Source of the DNA: Neoechinorhynchus agilis
Taxonomy: Eukaryota > Acanthocephala
Direction of reading: 5' to 3'
Length of the DNA stretch: 64,000 nucleotides
Assembly (NCBI GenBank): GCA_051530055.1
Contig: CM121341.1
Coordinates: forward strand, 17,112,001 to 17,176,000
Notes under the pieces: model-generated
The model's database searches: none
What the model saw: only the letters and a program-made list of their open reading frames with translations
Told to the model about the DNA's origin: nothing
In this document: positions 45,001-57,216 of the stretch, piece by piece
How the letters are laid out: each line of letters starts with the position of its first letter
Position numbering within the stretch: position 1 is the stretch's first letter
Made by a program: the position numbers and the translations under genes

Positions 45001-48000
45001 GAATCCTTCTTCGTCTAATTGAAGCCAACTTATGCCCGATCGCTTGGTTTCGCAAATCTCTAGCACACTTTAAAAGTGTAGATGACATTAGATTTTGAAC
45101 GGCTATATTGAATCGATGTTTCGTCATAATGTCTCCGCAGATTCCATACAGAAATGATCGTGAGAACGTCTCACCTATTATCGAAGCACGTGATAAAATT
45201 GTTTGTTCCGTAATATCTAGATTATCGTATTGATTTAATACCAATGTCTCAATCGACGCTGGGATTTGAAGCGGATTCAATTTTTCTTTACTAAAGAGAC
45301 ATTTGTCACTTGTTGTAGAGTACCTTTCGGTCACTGATCCTGCCCGAGTTGCAAAAATGTCTTGCAATAAATTTCGTGATTTTAATCGATGGTCGTCAAC
45401 TGCCATACATTTAAGCGCATTTTCACTTTGATCAATACAGACAAGTGATCTTCGTTTTAGTTCCTGAAGAGTCTCTGAGCACAAAGCTGCTGTCATTCCA
45501 ACGTTTCCGTATAAGCTATACTGAATTCCTTTCTTGATAATTAGAAAGACGTAAGATAAAATGCAGATTTCGGGATCTTAAGAAGTGCTGCTTATTGAAA
45601 TGCTCATTAAAATTTATTAGAAAACTTCAAATATAAGGTTTCTTGGATGTTTGTTAGAGCTAGCAGCCATTTAGCATTCCAGTATCCTTAAAACAAGGGG
45701 GAAAGCGACGAGGTTATCGGATTTTTCTATGATAAAGTAAATTACTATTTGACAGTCTCATGTGGAGGACCAATACAGTTTTCGTCTCGTTTATAAATGG
45801 AAAATATTTCTCTTACCGTAGTTCAGTATTAATTTTTTACTTTGAGGCGTAAATTGGATGTTATCTGGCTCTCATTGTTTTCATGTTGAAAGGGCGTGTT
45901 TTGGTACCCAGGCTTTTCAATTCTAAGTCAAAAACCCTTTTTTTAATATTAGACGGGAGTGCATCAAAATGTTGGCATAAAATCAAAATATGCTCTTTCG
46001 GAATAGAAATAAAATGGTTTAAATTTGTAATTGTTAGCGTATGTGTCCATTATTGGTGACAGTCCACCAACATATTCGTAGTCGAAGAAAGGAACTCATC
46101 GCCTAAACTATAGAAGCTTCAACGCAGTTGACCTTGAATTGGGAGCATATAACACGGACAATATCCACCATTGATAAAACTCGGAGGCGTGCAATAGAAC
46201 ATCCTTGATTGGACAAAATTGAAATACCTTTTTGACGATCCGAATCTAAAGTACTAATCGCCTTTATGGTACCAATTATCAAAAGGTTTAAGCAATTCAA
46301 ATGAAGTCTTCCAAGCGACAGTATTGACTGAATATCCATACTATGAACCTGATCAATACACAACACGACTGAGAGGTCGTTAACCGCAATCATGGCCATT
46401 AATTCTTCAATGCACTCATCTGGATCTTGACTACTCGAATCTTCATGGCTGTTTTCGTCCGTGAGTCCGTGCAGAATCTTCTCAGCTTTTGATAATGTCA
46501 ATTTATCCGTCTCGCGGGTAGACACAAGACTCTGGTCGATAATAGGCACAGTTTCGTTCAACATCTTCTTTAAAATTTGCCTTAATCCACTGAAAGGCTT
46601 ATTATCGTCAGCAAGCTCAATTGTAATAGTGATCAGCTTTTGATTGGGTGATTTTCTCAAGATTGAACCAATATAGTTTATAAAAGCAGTACTACCGTAC
46701 CCGGGAGGTGATTGGAAGAAAAAGAATTTTCGGTTGGATTTCCGATGAGGATCGCACAACAGAATAACTTGCGTAGCAATCAAAGCAAGTTCTAATCGAT
46801 GTCCTACAAAGAAAAACTCATCATCACGTTCCCGGAGTGCAAGATTCTCTTCCCACACAATGGCACGGATAACCTGACCGGCTCTAATGCCTTTTAGAGC
46901 CTTTGTGGGTAGTTGATAAAACAGCGAAGGGTCTAAATTCGAAACCCAATACGTTTCATCGTCACAGGATATAGTATTCGGATAGTTCACACTTAATCTT
47001 GCACTTAAATTAATTCTATCGCCAATGCAAGTATACTCGTGCCGCTCATGATGACCAATAACTCCGCAGTAACTAAGGCCAGTAGCTATCCCAATACTGA
47101 AATTGTCGAATGCAGGAAATTGATGTTGATCCAGATCAGATAATAGGAATTTATTTGCAATTCTATTCATCAAGTCGACCGCAAATCCCAGGGCAGCACT
47201 TGCCTTGTTTTTCACAATGATTCCAGGAAGACCAAATATGCACAGAAATGACCATCCTTTATCAAAGGCAATCGACTTTAAAAGAACGCCTTGGAATTTC
47301 ATACAGAAAGCCTCGATAGCAATCAAAAGTCTCCTCATCAAATTAGAATTCTCTGCTAGTGATCGATCCATGCGTGGATTCAAATTAATAAAGCACGATG
47401 TAATGTGACGGAATTCACCCAAGAATCGAATCGATTCGCCAAGCCAAATTTTTTCGAACACCCGTGTCAGCATAAATGGCTTTAATCCGTCTATCTATGT
47501 TATCTCGATGACTTAAGATTGCTTCCTATTTAAAATAATCCTTGCTGAAAAATTCATTAGAAACGTTAAATAAAGATAAATATCAGCATTTAAGCCCCAA
47601 TTTTAGATGCAATTTTTAACATTTTTGCAAATGTCGACTCGAAAAATCGTAGGATAGAACCTATTATTATCGCCTAATTTGAACGCATCGAGAACACATC
47701 ATTGACCTGAAGACGAACCTTGGCGAACGAAGATTGAATTCTAGAAAAAGAAGTTTCAACCGGCGACTTGGTCCACTGATACGATTTATTCCATCTGGGA
47801 TGATAGCTGCCACTTCGAGTCTTCTTTTTGTCTGGGAAATGATCATCATTGAACAACTTAAGATTGACTGCGACTACTTTCATATCTTCTTCCTCCGAAT
47901 AAAGCTCAACGCGTTGAAGTTTAATGAGCTTTTCAGCGACGAGACCCCAAAACTCTTCTGTCATGTAGATCTTACTTTGTTCGCTTTTATTTCCACAGGT

Positions 48001-48582
48001 CTTTAAGGTATCCACGGCCTTTCCCAAAAGAAAATAGTACCTCGATGTGCTTGTCCAGAAGATCATCTTACTTACTGGACCGTAACTCAACGCTGTTTTA
48101 AGACTAAGAAGTTTTCCATCTCCAGTTTTGTAGAAATCACAAGTTTTATGAATTTCGTTGGCACAATCGATTACCATCAAAGCTATACTCTGAAGCTCAC
48201 GTTTATCATATCCTCCATTAGAGTCCATATCGAAAAAATCAGAAAGTTCCCACCAACAAAGAACGGCATCTCCCGCAAATTTAACAACATCTCCACCATA
48301 TTTTTTGATTTGTTTAACGACCTTTGTCATATATTTATTCAATTCGGATGTTAAGTCGTCAACTCCACCTTGATGTCGCATTCCGTATTCCTCGGACAAG
48401 CTAGTAAAACCATTAATGTCGATGAACATAAGAACTCCTGTAGTTTGTTCCACGTAGTTGTTCTGATTTGTGGATTGCTGCACAACAAAATTAGGTACAT
48501 GTTTTGTAAGTTGTTTGAGCGCATTTTGAGCAATGGCTAACGTTCGATCGGTATCGTCCAATGAAGCCGCTCGTTGCTTCAT
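42035..48582 (-). CDS. ADCY10: Soluble adenylyl cyclase (ADCY10-like)
   Basis: Five large open segments in conserved order (48582-47674, 47473-46103, 45496-44450, 44112-43456, 43207-42035) total about 1,700 residues; human ADCY10 has 1,610. Cyclase domain C1 has GVLMFIDINGFTSLSEEYG and GGDVVKFAGDAVLCWW, keeping both metal-binding Asp. C2 has FDKGWSFLCIFGLPG, SIGIATGLSYCGVIGHHERH and YTCIGDRINLSARL. An NTPase-like module follows; its P-loop reads PPGYGSTAF where human has GYGKS, so the Lys is missing. The long helical C-terminal region ends in a Trp-containing motif (FINNWVEFNW..FFEWSG). The enzyme makes cAMP in response to bicarbonate and calcium in cytosol, cilia and mitochondria. The in-frame TTG upstream was not used as start. 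Exon edges were not all fixed; small extra exons may lie in the gaps, for example 45.5-46.1 kb. Confidence 0.88.
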
Positions 48583-48615
48583 AATCCTATATTCGTGAAA
48601 AAATGATGTGAGCAA

Positions 48616-50944
48616 ATTTCGTTTAGGGATACATTTGTGTTTATGTTAGCGTGGATCGCACTCAATTAAAAATCTAAATGAATAAATGAACTAGTAACTA
48701 AAGCGACTTAAACATCCAGTCTGGATCGACAAATCAACTTTTACCCGTGAGAAAACAATCTCACCGCCTTTTGTCCTAAAATGATGCAACTAAAGAAATG
48801 AGTTTAAATCTATAGCTTGCTTTAAACAAAACGAGTTGAAAAACTAAACCATGGACTTGTTTTTGGATCAAAACGCAACGTTTAATAATAACACACACTA
48901 GGCGTATGATATCCAAAATACAATGACGGTCTTCGAGCTTTCGGAGGCTTTTTAATGGATTTTCATAATTGGAGAAAATCGCTAATGTTAGTAACGCAAT
49001 GACACTAGAAAAGATCTTAGACTCATAAACTAAGTGCGGAAAAGGGAAATATTGAAATTGGTTTTGTCGATTTACATAAGTGAAGTCTAAGTGCACGGTC
49101 TAAACCTTTTAGAGTTGCTCTAGGCATCGTAATTCAGCCAAGTAAATCCATGAGAAGGCACAGCTGTCGTCGTTTTAGTTCTCAGGATTTCCGTCATATT
49201 TCGGGCATTCCTGGAACACAGAATAACAAGTAATTCCTTTCGGAACCTTCATCATTGCTTGTTCAAACGTCTCTAGTATCTATACTATCGAAAAATAGGA
49301 ACTTCGTCATTAAAAGATTGGAGTAATTTTAGGCAAGGTTAATTATTTCAAATCACATTATGCAAAATACCATTATCGAGCCGTTGAAACTGGCTTAATT
49401 TAGCTATATGAACTGCTTCCAAGAAAGATTCCACTACGTGAAACTCCATTGTCTCTTTTTCGACGAAGGTTAAAATAATGATTCACCGCAAAAAATTTAA
49501 AAATAGTGCCAGAATTTATCTAAGCAAAATTAAATTTCACTATTAAGCATGCTCTTGAAATTACTCTTAAATCTAAGGTGTACGCTTGAATTCGAACTTA
49601 AATATTTCACCATCAAAAAATGGGTTGCTGTTAATTCAGTGGATTATAAAAAGGTGTTAATGTGAGTTTGGAAAATGCTTTATATTATATTTTTAATTAT
49701 GACTTCACTCTCTCTGTCTATACAAAGTTTCATGCTCTTCTGAATCCCAGGAAAAGCTAGCATTTTTTTTCGCAGTATGAATGGCGAGAATTCATTTAGT
49801 CTAATTGCAATGAAGAATTTCAACGAAGGTTAAACGATGCCAGCGAAATCTAGTTAAATTGAAACAAAATTTGCGCCATAATTTCAAACTCACTTCTTTT
49901 CTCATTATCTACAAAACTTCCCGGCAAAACTATTGGCTACGAGTGATCTAAATGTTTGTCAAAATGCTTAATTTCACGAGTGTAGTAAAATAAAAGGTTT
50001 AAAAGTGCGTATTGCGGGATTTAAGAATTGAAAGTGAAGGAAAGTCTAAGCCTGACAAATCAGAGGGCTGCTAAGTCCTCTGAGTTCCATCAAGCGACGA
50101 ATCCCGATTCCTTAGTGATATAGCTTATCAGATACATGAACCAACATGTAAAAAGTACATTAATTCTTCGAATTCACAATCTTTTTTATATGCTGCCAGG
50201 CGAGAATAGCTGTAATGTAAAGTGCTCACAATGTAAATGAATCTTCTGTCTCGTAAAGCATCCAACAGAACACATCATTTGTCTTCAGCGCAGAATTTGA
50301 CTAATATAGAGTCAATGTGTTGTATTAATGGTCAGTTTTAGGTCTCGTTTTAATTCGACAAATGAACTTTTGAACATAGGAATCTTTTTCTCGAAATTAT
50401 AAACTAATGTTTCGTCTAAAGTTGCAATGAGTTGCCTGTGTCTGTGACTCATACCTGAGGCACAGATTCTAGAACGTTCATTGTTTTTTTTTATTTGTGA
50501 CAATAATAATTAATATCTTACTCCATATCGCTTTTAATATTCCTTTTTTATCTAAGCAAAGTAGTCTCTACCAAATCTTACCAACATCCACACCAACGCT
50601 GATCCATTGTGAGATTTTAGCCAATGTTGGAATGCGTTTCGTGCTTCTGAAAATTTATCGCATTCTTCAATTCAAAACTTAAAGTACATTTCTAAGGTTA
50701 GTTATAAAAATGCCAACTTAATGTTGGTTGTAAACTTTATATGACTCATAGCTTGGAAACATGTAGGTTCGTTGACTTGACTTTTATTGCAAAATATTAA
50801 ATTAGCTGAGATTTGTTTTTAACAACAGTGCCGTTGAAACTAGTTTTTCCAAAACTTAATGCATTATTAGCGTACGATGGCCGGTCTAGAAGCTCAGTTA
50901 AGGTCACCCATTTCAACATATAACAGGATTCAAATTGGCACATT
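48616..50944. other. Intergenic between ADCY10 and the Ly6-like gene
   Basis: AT-rich, stop-rich on both strands. No gene, RNA or shared repeat recognised. A hydrophobic open frame at 48776-49096 (minus) has no signal or domain and was not called. Confidence 0.45.
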
Positions 50945-51358
50945 TTATTGCTCAATTAATTTTTTTATTGTTTGAATTAAAACAAAATTTCCAATATAAT
51001 AAGAAAGACCGGAGATGTGGTTGCAAAAATCCCAATAACACTCACATTGCAAACTTCCGTTAAAATGTTGAATGCATGGTGGACTAATAAATACATTCTT
51101 TGTTGGCATGCAGCCTCTGCTCAATCTAAACGTTCCATTGAACGCTTCAATTGTTTTTCGACATCCTTGGTTGCAATTTACAACTTTCGCTGTTTTAGAT
51201 GAGACATAGCTGCTAGCGCACTCCGGCACAGTTAAATTGTCGCATTTGTAGCAGCTTAGCGGTATGGTTCGAATATTTGTAATCGAAGGATAGATCGAAA
51301 TGATGGTAGGAAGTAAAATGAGCAAATATATTCGGGATGAAAATTTAAAACGGTGCAT
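50945..51358 (-). CDS. Ly6/uPAR-like secreted or membrane-anchored protein
   Basis: A single exon of about 137 residues. From the first ATG it has a signal peptide-like start (MHRFKFSSRIYLLILLPTII). A cysteine pattern typical of a three-finger fold follows: LSCYKCD, C, NCNQGC, RGCM, PPC, then CECYWDFCN. The closing CxCxxDxCN is the Ly6/uPAR signature. A moderately hydrophobic C-terminus (GNFVLIQTIKKL) might be a GPI signal, but is weak. Several N-glycosylation sequons are present (NLT, NGT, NGS). Family members modulate receptors and adhesion at the cell surface; the target here is unknown. Confidence 0.8.
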   Translation of the reverse strand: MHRFKFSSRIYLLILLPTIISIYPSITNIRTIPLSCYKCDNLTVPECASSYVSSKTAKVVNCNQGCRKTIEAFNGTFRLSRGCMPTKNVFISPPCIQHFNGSLQCECYWDFCNHISGLSYYIGNFVLIQTIKKLIEQ

Positions 51359-51851
51359 CCAACGCAACTGCTCTAGTGACTGACTATTTTAGTCATGCTT
51401 TTTAGTAACAGCAATGCAAAGAGAAAAATGGCTTTTTTGTTGACATTAGTGACACCATAAGTAACGGTTGAATGAGCGAGTAAATATCGCCATTGGGGAA
51501 TAGTGGATGCAATGAGTGTAAAAGAAGTCATTGTGATTTAGTTGCTTAGCAAGGCTTTAGCTCTTCAGAGATTCGTCAGGGAATCCAGTGTTGTACAGGT
51601 TTTGTCAAATTATTTAGCCGTTAATTAAGCAAAAATATTTCCCTGAGGTTTATGTGGCCATCTTTTGATTTCTAGAGCAATGCTTGATCTGCAATAGAAA
51701 CCAAAAACATATTCGGTTTAAAAATTTTCATTCCAGACCTTATTAAAGCAAACTTTAATATTCTATGTACTTACGAGTTCACTGTGACAAGAAGACGCGG
51801 CACAATACAGATATTTGTTAAGGGATGATTAAGATTGAGAATTTCAATCGG
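51359..51851. other. Intergenic, nothing recognised
   Basis: Contains the probable promoter of the Ly6-like gene and the 3' flank of the peptide gene. No motif stood out. Confidence 0.4.
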
Positions 51852-52073
51852 TCATTTGAAAGACCAGGGTATAGCACCGAATCTTTTCGACGGTCTCGCT
51901 ATTTCATAGTACCACGACGGTTTGTATCTATTGGCTAATGCAAGGTATTCATTGATTCCTGCATGGCCGTAAGCATTGTAAGGAAAATCCTCTTCATCTG
52001 ACCAAAGTGGCTTTGGCAAGTACATTGCTCGAGCAATCAAGATAAGATAGATAATTGAAATCGTTGTTCGCAT
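51852..52073 (-). CDS. Short secreted peptide precursor, unrecognised
   Basis: A single-exon 73-residue protein. A hydrophobic signal peptide (MRTTISIIYLILIARA) is followed by an acidic segment, then an aromatic-rich part (NRYKPSWYYEIARPS). A dibasic KR next precedes a C-terminal FGAIPWSFK. That layout resembles a neuropeptide or small hormone precursor with one possible prohormone convertase site, but there is no Gly amidation signal after the last peptide and no Cys. I do not recognise the family. Neighbouring genes on the same strand also enter the secretory pathway. It could alternatively be a small cuticle or mucosal protein. Confidence 0.5.
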   Translation of the reverse strand: MRTTISIIYLILIARAMYLPKPLWSDEEDFPYNAYGHAGINEYLALANRYKPSWYYEIARPSKRFGAIPWSFK

Positions 52074-52888
52074 TGTTCCAGGAGCTCAAGTGTTTCCCAC
52101 TGTGACTTTTTTTGAAACGAAAACTGCAAGTATTTTTCAGCAATGCTTAAGACTTTATGCCACCAATGGCAACATGGATTAATGCTACCGGAAGCGCTAG
52201 ACATAGTCTAAATTTATGGGAACAACGCGTAAGGTCTTAAGTGTTCCTTTGATTTAAAACTCTCTTGGCATAGTCACTTTCCATGTTAAAAGTTTAACGC
52301 CTTACTTGCGATGAATTCAAGGAAATACAGTAAGCTATTAATGCATTTATCTGAATAATCGCTTGTGGCGGGTCTATTTAGCTTATGTCGATATGTAAGG
52401 TACCAGGGTATATGATTAGAATTATTGTCTTATTTAGCGTATATTTATTGGATTAGTCGACAAAACCGAGAAGTAATTGGGTGGAAATAAATTGCGAAAG
52501 TAAAACTATGCGATCGTAATTAAGTTAAGAATCCAATAGCCACAATTTTCTTAGGAACGGTGTTTTAAGCACTTTTAAAAATTACGTGAGAATGCTTTTA
52601 TTAAAGGCTATGAGTCGCTCACTTTTTTATTGTGATTTTCTGTGTCCAAAATTGGTTTACATAATGATGTTTCAAAACATTTAGTCTCTTCGTGAAGATT
52701 TATCTGAGAATATCGACATTAGCGCTTTTTTATAAACCGCATAACCAACAATCTTGACTGTCGTTTTATCTCGCTCGTTATATCACCGATTAAAGTAGTG
52801 TTTAGCCACAATGCTTCTTTTACGTGTTAAGAAAATGAACATAAAACATGAGCGAAAATCAAACATGATTCATTGTTGCAATAAAGTG
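52074..52888. other. Intergenic, nothing recognised
   Basis: AT-rich sequence between the peptide gene and the fucosyltransferase 3' end. No gene or repeat seen. Confidence 0.4.
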
Positions 52889-54576
52889 CTACAAATTGGA
52901 AAATTTACTCAGGTCACCTGATTGAAGACAAACTTCACCTGAAGTAGGTCTAACAACCTGTTTTCGGTCCATTATTGATCGCCAAAACTGTTCTTTTCCT
53001 CCACTTCGGTTTTCCCCATCATACAAATACCTTGCGACTTTACAGTATTTGTTTTCACTTGTTTCCTTAGCAAGTAATTCATGAACGAATTTTTCTCTGG
53101 GCATCAGTGATCTTGTAAGTTTAACAAGATCCGGTACTGTTTCTGCTTTATGCGGTCATCATGACTCATAAGTATGAACCCGTACTATGAGTCTCGACAA
53201 AGTTATTAACAACATTTTCCGGTTGTTTAAAGGCCATAAATGTTTGTTCGTACATTGATTTAGTGGAACCCATCTTTGTCAAGTATTTTGCCAAATCCGA
53301 TGCCGATTTAAAGTCATAAACATTTACATAAGCGTTTTTAGGAGCAAAACGTTCATAATCTGGTTTTCCGTCTTTGCCTGCAACAATTGGAACTGAGCCA
53401 GCTTGAATAACCTGGGTGAACTTTTCACTTACGTAGTCTTCACAATTTGAATTTTCGATTGCAATTACAAATTTATAACGCTTATAAAGATCGAGTTGAT
53501 TTCCGTTTTTACCACCGGAATAACGATTTGGTTTGACATTTTGTAAACATTCACCGTAGCTATCCACTTTGATGTACTGGGATAAATCACGAAAATCAAG
53601 TTGTGAAGAGCGAAGATGGCTTATTAATTTAGGTTTAAAATTTTATCATTAAAACCGAGTAAAAAATGGAGTATATCTGAACAGATCGAAGATGTTTCTA
53701 AGCCGTTGTCAATCGTTAAGTATGCTATAAGTTTTGATTGCGTTTGGCGTCAGTTATTCTTCAACGAGTAAATCATTGTCCTATTCGATTAAAATTGAAA
53801 AAAGCATTCAGAAGTGCGTTACTATTTTTTAAAATTTAAATAAACAATTGGATTTTGTATATTTCAGAGCAGTAGAAAATAATCGAAGTATTGATGATTT
53901 TTGTCATTAAATCAATAACAATATTTAGACTAACTTGATTACGTTTTAAACTTCGGACAAGATCAGTTCTACCATTTGGAGCGTGACAATTTGAAATCAT
54001 CCAACAGACAGTAGCATTATTGATACCGTTTTCATCGCGATATCCAACTTTTTCTTCAAACGGTACCACTGACGGTGAAAGTAGAGCTCTCAAATATAAT
54101 TTTAGATCGAAATAAGTTGCAGGAGCAGGAAAAGCCTTGTCTAAATTATACCACATATGAAAATCGCACAATTCCCATAAATGTGAATGAGGACTATTTG
54201 CTTCAGATTCAAGTACGTAAATCATAGTGAACTGTGGCCCACGCCCATTAACCGATAAGCCCCGTCTTAGACGAGGAAAATCGCCCGCTTGATGTAAGTG
54301 AAAAGAAACGATATCAGCATTCTCCAAGTCTCTTCTGTCCTTGGACCATGTTACACTCAAATTCACACCGGAATAGTAGCATTGAATATAAGAGCTTGCT
54401 TCTTGAAAAATGTGGTAATTTCCCGTCCAATCCAAAGCAAAATAATTCGTTTTGTGTTCTCCTCCAAGAACAGCGTCCATTTTTGAAGGAACTGAGAAGT
54501 GGTAGGTGTAGAAGACGAGTGTAGCAATTGAAAGTACTGCGAGCAACAGAACAGTCCGTCTCAATTTCCATCTCAT
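52889..54576 (-). CDS. GT10 family alpha-1,3-fucosyltransferase
   Basis: Three minus-strand exons: 54576 to about 53944, 53578 to about 53205, and about 53105-52889. The N-terminus is a type II Golgi anchor (MRWKLRRTV then LLLAVLSIATLVFYTYHF). The acceptor-side half includes FHLHQAGDFPR and VCWMISNCHAPNGRTDLVRS. The GDP-fucose motif is YKFVIAIENSNCEDYVSEKF, matching the family's FENSxCxDYxTEK, followed by AGSVPIVAG. Members add fucose in alpha-1,3 linkage to GlcNAc on glycans in the Golgi lumen. Assignment of the last exon rests on position and on phase (AACTTT|GTCGAG to CCCAG|AGAAAA), not on a strong motif. The particular ortholog and linkage are not determined. Confidence 0.88.
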
Positions 54577-55400
54577 TGTCTAGAAAAAGAATTTGCCGTA
54601 GAGCAATTCTCCAGATCAATCCGCAAAAATTTGAATTCAACTATACAGGATACAAAGCATCGACAGATACGGTTAAATATTTTTTGTGAAACGGAAACGC
54701 GAGGAAATTTCGGATGAAATCACAGCCCTCCGATGATTTTAAGGAATAAAACAAAGTCAAAATGTACGATTTGCAAACTTATTAATGTGATAAATGATAC
54801 ACTTTGATCTTGAAATTTAAATGCGATGAAAGATGTACAGGAGTTGAGAAATGAGTATTAAACGAATATTCAAAATTTCATGAAAAATATAAGATCTTTT
54901 ACCATAAATGTGAAACAAATTTTTGAATTCGTGAAGATATATTTAAAAATTTAATAATAAGGTAGAACACACCTTTATTTTAATAACAATATAAATTGCG
55001 ATGAGAATAAATAACAAGTTTCGTTCAACACCTTAATTTTTTTATAAAAGTTCCGATGTGAATAGAGGAACATGTTTATCCTTTATCGCTCAGAGGATGC
55101 ATCCAGCGTGCAACCAACCATTTTCAAACCTATTTAAAAAATTATTTAGCTAGAAAAAGTGGCCTTTCTTGCATCTTTAAACAATTTATTGAGAAAAATT
55201 TATAAAAGTTCCGATGTGAACGGAGGCATTCCATTGCTGAATGGTACAGTTGATTCAATGATAAAAATAGTTGGCTGCAAGGGTCTCTGACGGATCGAGG
55301 CAATTAGGATTTCTCCTATTTCCGGTACCCTTTTCGTTACATCACCGGTTCCTTGAGCTGCAGGGAACAAGTTGCTCTTAGCAATCGTATTCGGGAAGGT
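54577..55400. other. Intergenic with a short direct repeat
   Basis: TTTATAAAAGTTCCGATGTG followed by GAGG occurs at about 55042-55068 and again at 55197-55226. That suggests a small duplicated or transposed segment. Nothing else recognised. Confidence 0.4.
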
Positions 55401-55404
55401 GAAG

Positions 55405-55640
55405 TCTCTTTCCCTTGGAACTTTTCATACGCCGTTAGGCTTTTCTCATTTTCTCGGCTAAAAACGATTTTATCGAGGAGAGATGGAGTGCCGTTACCAA
55501 AGCCCTACGAATTGGAGCATTCACAATGCGGTAGCGATTATGCTTGGCTATCGTTTTCGAGCAATAAAGTCTGTGGTCCCTTTTGTTGTCCATCTTGGCA
55601 CCGCAATTACATGTCGCAGCGATTGAGGAAGCCAAGCAAA
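55405..55640 (-). mobile_element. R2-like non-LTR fragment, zinc-knuckle part
   Basis: The minus-strand frame reads TCNCGAKMDNKRDHRLYCSK then NRYRIVNAPIRRALVTA. This is the CxCG..D..H.L.C zinc knuckle and the RH..N.I.RAL helix that precede the RPDG block in the 38-583 element. The endonuclease part is not seen, so the copy is truncated or diverged beyond recognition. Confidence 0.6.
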
Positions 55641-57216
55641 GAAAATTTTGAAAGGGATTTACTGCTAGACCTTATTTTGTGATTTTATGCAAACTTATAA
55701 AGATCACGATATGATATTTTTAAACTCACGTAAAATACGAAGAATGGATTTAGGAAAGTAGCGAATGGAATTTTAAGAAGATTCGCCGCTGATCATCGTT
55801 TGGTGATTTTATAACTTTTCCCCGGAATTTCAAGCAGAAACATGTTAAAATGGGTAACGAATGCGGAAAGATATTCACTCCTAAAACAGGTATAAGTTTA
55901 GAACTTTAAGCCTGATTTCCCGAGTCACTATGATCGACCATTAATTTTTCTTTGTTATTATTTTGGTCGATCATGGGAGAGATCATTCAAATCGAATGAG
56001 TTTTCGAAGTTGAATTGAAAAGGACGATTTTTTAATGTATGACTCGAAAAGATTAAAACGGGAAGAACGCATAGCGATGGCATAGATGAAAATATTTTTG
56101 AGCCGTTTTCATCACGGGAAATTATTTTCGCTACTTAGACGTTAAAATTTTATTGAAGTTCTGATGGCTATTCTTCAAATAATCCACTTAATTCATGTTA
56201 AAAAATTTCAGTTCAATCTACTGATTTTTTGTTGGCAAACATTTCCTTTTTATCCCATAACGCGGCCTATAAAGATGTAGATCAAGAATTTATTAATGAT
56301 TTTATTACAATTAAAGCTTTAATGTGATCGGCGGGAGTAATTTAGCAAAAGATTAAAATATAGTTTTTACTCAGATTATTAGCCCCCTTCCTTGGCTTTT
56401 AAGTTTTCCAATTCTTAAATGTTACAGTAAACCGGGTTTTTTTGATTTAGGTTATTACATCCCGAATCCTCGACTACCGACCTCTTGAATCAGGGAAGCG
56501 CATAAAAATCACTTAAATCAATGAAACATACGGTTATGAGTTTGTACATCCCGTCCGGATTCGTACATACCTCCCGAGGAGGCGGGACTCATCAGTGAGT
56601 TTCCTCCTGCCTTCTGCAGTATTTCGTCCCCTTTGGTTATGATTCATTGGCGGTTACGGATTCGAACCAGTTTGACCATTAACTGGGATCACAGCCAGTT
56701 TTTCGACTCAGGGTGAGCGCTGGCCAAAAGCTGAGGAAGGGATGCTATAACTTGAATATAGTTTTTACTCTGAAATTTTTACAAAAAGCGAAATCTCGAA
56801 GCCTTGTTTAATTTTTTCAATGGAATTAGTTAAAAATAGCCTACGTGCTCCTATTAAAAATACTTTGTATTATTATAACACGTTTATTGTTTAACAAATA
56901 CAAAGAATAGGACCCATGTACCTTTGGGTCCTCATAAACACTCGAGTTCAGAGTTGTTCAAAAAAGTGTATTCATTTGGGTGGCAATATTCGGTCGCAGG
57001 ACGTCCGTTTGGGTGGGAAAGTTGGTGGTTATTGTTTTGCAGGAAAGTTTGTGAGGTTGGGTGTTTCCTCGCGTTCATTTCAAGTTATGATATCCGAGAG
57101 GATTGAGCAGTATGGAAAAGGGAGCGTAGGTATAGTTAGGTGCGAGGTCGAAGGAGGATGAAACGGTTTTGCGCTCGTGTGAAAATGGGAATAAAATGTG
57201 GTTTATTATTAGTAAA
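55641..57216. other. Intergenic with a SINE
   Basis: No gene. A SINE lies at about 56530-56735. GT-rich sequence at 56.9-57.15 kb on the plus strand gives short open frames without a domain and probably belongs to the adjacent R2-like fragment's flank. Confidence 0.4.
56530..56735 (-). mobile_element. tRNA-derived SINE copy 2
   Basis: On the minus strand the head contains a clear box B (GGTTCGAATCCGTAACC). The body shares GGGACGAAATACTGCAGAAG, AAACTCACTGATGAG and CCGCCTCCTCGGGAGG with the copy at 36.3 kb. The combination of a polymerase III box and a shared non-tRNA body supports a SINE. Confidence 0.7.

Noticed and set aside
36300-56735. tRNA-like boxes at 36.3 and 56.6 kb as tRNA genes
   Set aside because: No cloverleaf pairing is possible around them and the flanking body is shared between copies, so they are SINE heads.
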